NCBI GenBank assembly: GCA_023375675.1
Contig: JALQBC010000007.1
Coordinates: 186,001-250,000 of the forward strand
Length of the DNA stretch: 64,000 nucleotides
DNA from: Cytospora piceicola
Lineage: Eukaryota > Ascomycota > Sordariomycetes > Diaporthales > Cytosporaceae
Direction: 5' to 3'
Shown here piece by piece: positions 57,917 through 64,000 of the stretch. The stretch's first letter is position 1. The number at the start of each line of letters is the position of its first letter. A model generated the notes under the pieces. It saw only the letters and a list, made by a program, of their open reading frames with translations, was not told the DNA's origin and did no database searches. Position numbers and translations under genes: made by a program.

Positions 57917-60540
57917 CTCTCCGTCCTTGACTGGCAATGAACTGTAGGTGGGTGTCAAGTTATGTCTGCGACGTTCTTCTTAACAACCAGTGAGGCGTGT
58001 GTAGCAGATCAGCTTGGAGGCAGAATAAAAAGGCGCTGCAAGACTGAGTCAACAGGTTGTTCGTTCACGGCCAATTGAAGTGGGAAGAGGCGGTAAATAT
58101 TGCTCAGACGATGCATGAGAGGAGGTGCCGTCGTATGAGCCAGTTCTTTCAGGGAGTTGGCAGTGTCCGAGGGATCAAGGACGGACGAAGGTGCATGAGG
58201 GGATGCATGCGACGCGGCAGGAAGGGAAGAAGAAAAAAAAGACCTTTAAAGAGCTTGTTATGGGGGAGGAGAAAAATGGAGGTGAAGACGTAGGAAGGCA
58301 CGGCCGGGTGCACCGGAAATAGGCCAGGGGCAGCTGGCAGGAAGACGGGAAGGGGCCGGAGAGGCGCAGAAAGCACAGCTCACTCAGCAGCTAAAATTCC
58401 CGAATCCCCAAATCCACACCGCGATAAGCAAAGATCGACCCGCCGGATCAAAGACACCGAGGCAGAGGCAGAGGCAGAGGCAGAGACAGGCACTGTGATG
58501 TATGTAGGATGCGCGTGCTGGGGGCAGGATTGATTGTGTTGACTGGTTGAATTGACTGAACCACTGAACCACCGAGCATCTTCACACCAGAGTAACTTCA
58601 AGAACTCACCTCCTTTTTTTTTCTTTTGGTCCTTTTTAATCACTCTCGACACGTCGTTGGACGGACGGGCTGCAGACTGCAGTGCGTCGTCGAGTTAAGC
58701 CAAGCCGGACGAATTAACAGCCCGTGTTCTCGAGCTCTTCCTGCAAGGGGCGCAGGGAGCAGGGAGTAAGGTGCAGATCGGCGATCCCTTTTGGTTGGGC
58801 TGACAGCTGGTTGGTAGAGAGCTACACAATACCTACGTAGGTAATAAGAGGATTGTGTCGTCTTCGCTCGAAACCTCAGGATCTTGAGATGAAGATGTCG
58901 AGTTGCTCATACGTTTGAAGATTATTATGTTAGATTCCCGCCCCGAACGTTTGGCTGAGGATTTGTAATACACCTTTCCTAAATATCCAGGTAGTGTAAG
59001 CAAAAAAAAAGAAAAAGGTTTGGTGTTTGGACGGAAGGTGAAAAGTCGGGATAGATACTTAGGTACTTCCACTTATGAAATTGGGAATTTTGACTCTTGT
59101 CAGGATCATGGACGGATCGCTATTAGGAGCCACGCGAAGCTAATAACATGGGCTGATGGGCTGATCGACGCTGGACCAACTTAAACACCAACAGCTCGCC
59201 AAACTCGCTTGGTTGGCCAGTGTGCCTGTTGGGCTTGAGGGTCTGAGACCTCGCCAGAGTCCAGGCTCCCGAGCTCCTCCAAAATCCCTACCCAGCCAGG
59301 CCTGCCTCACCTGAGGGGCTAGAGGGGGCCCCATGGAGCCCAGGGAGAGCCCTGAGGGTTTGGTCAGCCCCAAAGGCTCCAGTACTTAATCCCCCCTGGC
59401 GCTAGGCCTCCCAAATTTCTGTCATGCCAAGACCGAGGCCGTCGGCCTTCCAGAAGCTAGGACCAGACCCTGCAAGGCTACCTAGGTACCTAGCTACCCC
59501 CACTGTACCACGACGTCGCAGCCAGTCAGCCTGTGGCTCGACTGCTACTCCTCGGCAACTTGACACTGGTGCTGTGGCACATGAAAACATTTCCTTCATT
59601 GACAAGGTTGCTTTTTTGCCTTCCAGGTTCGCTGATTAATCTGCTTCTCCAATTCCGATCTTGTCATCCATCTCAAGAACCGGCGGGTCGTCGAGACCTT
59701 GGGCACGAGTCAAAGCCCTGATGGCGATGAGCACAGACTGACAGACTGACATGACAGCGCATGTGCCCTAATAAAATGCCTTCCCATCACAACGGCGTCT
59801 TCTAGGTTCGAACATTTCCGGTCAGGGGCATCTACTCGCCACCGTACTGTGATATTCCCCAATTATCAAATTTTGAAAGTCGATGATGATGCTCGCCAGG
59901 ATGCTACAAACTTAATTCATATCAACCCTCTCAACTTGAATCCGCTGCCGGAAACAAATTGAAATTGATTCGTAGTATACGGGTACCTACTTAGTACCTA
60001 TGTACCTACCTAGGTAGTCAGGTAGTTACACCGCAGTCTCAAAGGTCCGGGGCACAGACCAGGCAGTGAGGGTATTGCTTACGGATTGGTTCCGCACTGA
60101 CCCATATTCCGCGGTGAACCATCAGGCCATGTAAGAAAAGACTCGTGGATTGGTATTATGCGCCTCAACTAGGACCACTACAACGTTCTGCCACGTCGAA
60201 ATGTCAGCAGAAACACGTCACATAATCAACTCTCCAACATCCAAGTCTTTTATCAGTCTTCGATTTCATTGCTGGGCTTTGAATAACCCTATCTAGTTAT
60301 GAATGGGTGCCCGATGCAGAGGAATAGGTTCTTCACCACTATCCCGTCAAGATCCAAAATCCAAGCCTAAAATGCCGTCCCAAAAAATCATAATGCGGCG
60401 GCCGCCGCCATTTCCACTAAACTCCTGATGAAGCCAGACATGCTCACAACTCATGAACCCTTAACCAAAAACCATACCGTCCGTGCGTTATCCATAACAG
60501 CACTGCCATCTGCCGTGCCGTACCGTACCATACCGTCCAT
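57917..60540. promoter_or_regulatory. Intergenic region, LCB2 to GABA transaminase
   Basis: 2624 bases. It contains the LCB2 promoter and leader, GAGGCA x4 at 58459-58482, TACCTAGGTA-type palindromes at about 58830, 59479-59497 and 59981-60027, and a GC-rich block at 59140-59400 rich in short inverted pairs. The transaminase 3' UTR is at the right end. No convincing gene was found. Confidence 0.6.
58459..58482. repeat. GAGGCA hexanucleotide repeat x4
   Basis: Four perfect units followed by GAGACA, upstream of LCB2. Confidence 0.85.
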
Positions 60541-62153
60541 TTACAGAGACTGGACAATCTTCTCCAGCGCCTCGACCAGGATGTCCGCGTGCTTCTCCTC
60601 AAAGGTCAGCATGGGCCTGAGGCGCACGGCGTTGACGCCAGAGCCACCAATGTTGATGCCGAAGCTCTTGGCCTTCTTGACGAACGCGTCACGCTTGGGG
60701 TTGTCGAACGCGATGAACGTGCCCTGGCCCTTGCCGCGGAGGTTGTCGAACTGGCCCGGGTACTTCTCGCCAAGCGCCGCCAGCTTGCCGTACAGGTAGT
60801 CACCGACGCGGGCCGTCTGGGAGACCAGGTCGTTCTGCTCAATCTCCTCGACGATGGCGCGGAACAGGATGGCGCGGGCTGGGTCGCCCATCCACGTGTT
60901 GAACTGCCTGTAAGGCTTGTTGGGTCGCAGCTCAGGGCTGCCGTAGTAGTAGCCTGCCGTCTGTGCCTTCTTGGAGAAGGTCACCATGTCGGGAGGGGAG
61001 GGGAGGTTCCAGTGGTCGTGGGCCCAGAACTTGCCGGTCGCGCCGACGCCGGTCTGCACCTCGTCAACGATCATGAGAACGCCGTTCCTCTTGGTGACCT
61101 CACGGAGGCCACGGAAGAACTCAGGGGAAGCGTGGTTGTCACCACCCTCGGACTGGATAGGCTCGACGATGACGGCGCAAGGGGGCAGGTGCCATGTCTT
61201 GATGAGGTGCTCGACCTCGGCAAGGGAGTCTTGCTCAGCCTTGCGGTTCTCCTCGACGTGCTCCTCGAGAGGGTACTTGAGCAGGGGGAAGGTGGCCTGG
61301 GGCCAGTCAAAGGCGGGAATGTCGAGCTTGTGGATGGGCTTGGAGCGGGTGGTGGAGAGGGAGCCGAACAGGCGGCCGTGGAAGGCAGTCCTGAAGGACA
61401 TGATGGACAGCTCGGAACCAGCACCAGGGGACTGGTTGTTCATGGACGAGGTCAGCTCCTCCTCGGTGAACTCGACGTGGTGGCCACCACGCTGCTGCTG
61501 GCGCTTCCACATGAAAGCCGCCTTGTAAGCAATCTCGTTGGCGTCAGAACCGGCCATGGCAGTGAAGACCTGGTCCAGGCCCTTGGGGGCGACCTTGAGG
61601 AGACCGGATCTCAGGATATCGGCCCAATCATTGGAGGGGAAGTTGCCCAGGGCGGGCCTGTTGACGAGAGAGTTGACGACCTGGTCGCTCTTCATGACCT
61701 CGATCAGGTGAGGGTTGTTGTATCCCACAGGGATAGAGGCGATCTGGGCGTAACTGCACACGGGAGAAACGAAAAAGTCAGCCAGTTGTCTCTCGGCAAT
61801 AGGCAAGTCATAACGAGTGGGCAGTGGACAGTGGGCACTTACACATCCAACAGGACGTTTCCGTCGGGGTCGGCAATGTAGTTGCCAATGCTCGCCTTGT
61901 AATCGGTAAGCATGTTGACAGCTCTGGTGTCGAAGACCTTGTCGAGGTCGGCGATCTGCTCCTTGGACTTGGGGCCAGGAATCTCCGTCTTGACGGAAGG
62001 AGCGCTAGGCTCGACGCCGTCGAAGCGACCCATGATGCTGGCTGATGCTGAGAAAGGACGGCTGGAGAGGGAGAGGGCTGGCTGGAAACGCGAAGTGATC
62101 AATCTGGCAGAGCTGGTCGTAGTGCGCCGTGAGAGAGTCCGAAGGGCGAACAT
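60541..62153 (-). CDS. 4-aminobutyrate (GABA) transaminase
   Basis: Exons 62153-61843 and 61753-60541 (89-bp intron, phase 2) give 507 aa. It transfers the amino group of GABA to 2-oxoglutarate in the GABA shunt; fungal names include UGA1 and GatA. The first ~40 residues are a mitochondrial-type presequence (MFALRTLSRRTTTSSARLITSRF, then RPFSASA). Class III aminotransferase motifs follow: [127 protein letters not shown] and the PLP-lysine segment MVTFSKKAQTAGYYY. Strong codon bias here gives a 430-codon open frame on the opposite strand. Yeast Uga1 is cytosolic, so the presequence suggests a mitochondrial enzyme here. Confidence 0.96.
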
Positions 62154-63788
62154 GGCGGGCAGTTGTATCTTTCTTTATACTTTGAGTGTCTTGCAATGCA
62201 GGCGCAACGGTCCACCGAATCGAGAAAGTCTGTGGTAATCGGGTGTCACGAAAACTAGGTAAAGACTTGAGCAATTGGACCCGTATCGATGTGGTAAGTA
62301 CAAGAGTTATCACAGAAAAAGGTGTGGGCGCGAAGAGTGTTTTACGTCGCCTTTCAACAAAGTGTGTGACGAGGGAAGCTCCGAAACGGTCAATAGTTGG
62401 TAGTTCCAAGTTGCAAGGGTCTCGCCTTCCGTACAGCGGGGTCTACATCTGCACCAGGTAGTAATTGACGGCTTATCAGCACCGGTTCTAGTGGGGTGGC
62501 GACCATGATGGGCTCCGCACGTGCTCCGGAGCAGCGGGGTGGGGTGCAGTATCGGGTTGTAGATCCAGCGGCCCAGAACTGCACAGGCAAGAACGGCATT
62601 TGAGATGGCCATCTCTTGGTATACTTACGGTAAATCACTACTTGAAGAGGCCGCTCTCGTTACCCTCAATCGCAGTATACCAAAGATATTCACAGCTCGA
62701 ATCGGTGTTGTTTATTGGCGATTATATCCAGTCGAGCGACATCTTCTCTTATCCGTCCATGTTTCCGTTTGTTATGTACTCAACATGAATAAGGTATGCT
62801 TAAGGCGGGACCAGACGGCCAAGCTCACTGCTCCCCATGAGCCTTTCCCCTTTGGGCATGTCCAGCCGGACCAAAACCTCGACGACCCGGGTCACTGGAC
62901 CTGTGCACCGGGCCGGGTTTGGAGCGTTTTGGAATGGGCTTTTGTATGTAGCTCTGGTTTAGCAAATCACATCGTCTCATTCTCACGGCACAGCGCGTCT
63001 CAAGTCATGCCGATTTCGGGTGGTCGCGATGAGTCCTAATCGTACTCAGCCTTGTGACTAAAAGGGGAATGTCCATGCGGCTCAGATTGGGTTACGGAGT
63101 AGGCATTGGCAATATCTACATAATGAATTGAGGACCAGATCTCGATTACTTACGGTGTAGACGCCCTCCTCATGGGCATGTCCCGAGGAGATAGGGAGGC
63201 CTAGTTCGTATAATCAATACATTATGTACTTGGGTCTCATCGGTTCGATTCACGCCGAGCTTCGACATGTCACAATCGGCAAAGTGTTGGGAGACGACGA
63301 GAACGTCTCTGATTAATTCATTCAAGATGATCTTGTCCACCTGAGCCGGAATCAGGTAGTTCTTATGGCAAGACCATAACTATTGCTGTCAAAGGCAAAT
63401 TCTCCGAAACGCCTGTGCCTGAAGTGTATCTGCAAAGCAAATTATGCTGCCTCAATCTTTATGATCAAAAGCGATGCGCTTTGCGCCAACTACAGCAAGG
63501 GAATCTACTGATACGCCAGACTCTTAGCAGCCTCCCCATTCCCTGAAAGACAACGGATATGTACAGAGACAATACCGACTGTTGAAGAAAAAATGAACCC
63601 CGTAACGCCTCGACCTCAATACGAGGCCTCGCCATAACTTCGCCGTATCCCACGGTCAAAGTGAGAGAGGATGAACGCGATCCTGAACGGACCGAATCGA
63701 AGGCGGTGACAACAGTGCCACCGCGAGGGTATACCTAATAATCGTAAAACAAAGAGGAAAGCGTTCATCGAACCACCACAGGCTAACG
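62154..63788. other. Intergenic region left of the right-edge gene
   Basis: 1635 bases: transaminase promoter and leader on the left, 3' UTR of the right-edge gene on the right. Open frames up to 144 codons show no recognisable sequence. No repeat array was seen. Confidence 0.5.
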
Positions 63789-64000
63789 TTATGGCTTCTG
63801 CCCGCCGTTCTGTCCAGAGCCATCCTCGTTCTGGAGAGCATCGGGAGACAGACCGGCTCCCTGAGCGACTCTCTTCCACATCTCAAGCTCATGGTAAAGC
63901 CGGTCGCACTCGTTCTTGAGCTTATCGTTGGAACTGCTCAGCTCGGCGATGGCCTGCTCTGTGAGAAGCTTCTCCAGGGTCCACTTCTCGATCGCTTGCT
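63789..64000 (-). CDS. C terminus of a coiled-coil protein, possibly bZIP (partial)
   Basis: The frame enters from the right edge and ends at TAA (63791-63789), giving about 70 residues. It starts QAIEKWTLEKLLTEQAIAELSSSNDKLKNECDRLYHELEMWKRVAQ and ends in a Gly/Asn/Gln-rich tail. Leu and other hydrophobic residues fall roughly every seven positions over about 35 residues, and NDKLKNECDRLYHEL resembles the zipper of a fungal bZIP factor. No basic region is visible because it would lie beyond the window. Other coiled-coil proteins are equally possible. Confidence 0.7.
   Translation of the reverse strand, partial: QAIEKWTLEKLLTEQAIAELSSSNDKLKNECDRLYHELEMWKRVAQGAGLSPDALQNEDGSGQNGGQKP

Noticed and set aside
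59140..59400. Possible transposon fragment, GC-rich with short inverted pairs
   Set aside because: No terminal repeats, target duplication or coding remnant could be seen; a genome self-comparison would be needed.
60589..61881. 430-codon open frame on the + strand
   Set aside because: It is exactly opposite the GABA transaminase exons. Strong third-position G/C bias removes stops on the other strand; the translation has no family features.
63225..63265. tRNA-like GGTTCGATTC
   Set aside because: The flanks do not form a five-base T stem, and no acceptor or anticodon arm was found.

Overview
The window is nuclear DNA of a filamentous ascomycete, most likely a Sordariomycete. The genes carry short spliceosomal introns (about 50-120 bp, GTNNGT donors, CTAAC/CTGAC-type branch sites). 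Filamentous-fungal families are present: a Zn2Cys6 regulator with a fungal transcription-factor domain, a secreted lipoxygenase, an OPT transporter, a Ste50-type adaptor and a DUF4211 protein. Intergenic DNA holds many palindromic TACCTAGGTA-type repeats. I cannot name the genus. I placed nineteen protein genes; two are cut by the window ends. No tRNA, rRNA, CRISPR or intact transposon was seen.

Layout. 1-2534 (-): 5' part of a leucine-rich-repeat protein running off the left edge. 2535-13381: a 10.8-kb stretch with no convincing gene. 13382-14721 (+): two-exon orphan with a nuclear-localisation-like N terminus. 14875-15915 (-) and 16577-17929 (+): divergent pair, a mitochondrial membrane protein and the pyruvate dehydrogenase E3-binding protein. 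18365-33239: an accessory-looking block with a lactonase/CMLE-type propeller (-), an MFS transporter (+), a secreted lipoxygenase (+), a Zn2Cys6 regulator (+) and an OPT oligopeptide transporter (-). 34231-42000: housekeeping block with mitochondrial beta-ketoacyl-ACP synthase, cytochrome bc1 assembly factor CBP3, dihydrofolate reductase, the 25-residue ribosomal protein eL41, and RNA polymerase I subunit A49. 42724-62153: ATAD2/Yta7-type bromodomain ATPase, Ste50 adaptor, DUF4211 chromatin-type protein, serine palmitoyltransferase LCB2 and GABA transaminase. 63789-64000 (-): coiled-coil C terminus of a gene entering from the right edge.

Gene relations. Most neighbours are unrelated housekeeping genes, as usual in fungi. 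Two points of organisation stand out. Divergent promoters join two mitochondrial genes (15.9-16.6 kb) and DHFR with eL41 (about 38.0-38.4 kb). The 18.4-33.2 kb block combines a secreted oxygenase, two transporters, a ring-opening or lactonase-like propeller and a pathway-type regulator. That is the arrangement expected of a small metabolic cluster, although co-regulation is only inferred.

The best leads are: a lipoxygenase whose C-terminal metal-liganding residue is Thr; a 648-bp intron splitting the zinc cluster of the regulator; a GC-AG intron in the MFS gene; a four-unit 15-bp repeat with CCCCT cores between the lactonase and MFS genes; and two perfect palindromes just upstream of the OPT start codon. 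Exon borders were set by hand from splice signals and reading frame, and every multi-exon model sums to a whole number of codons.
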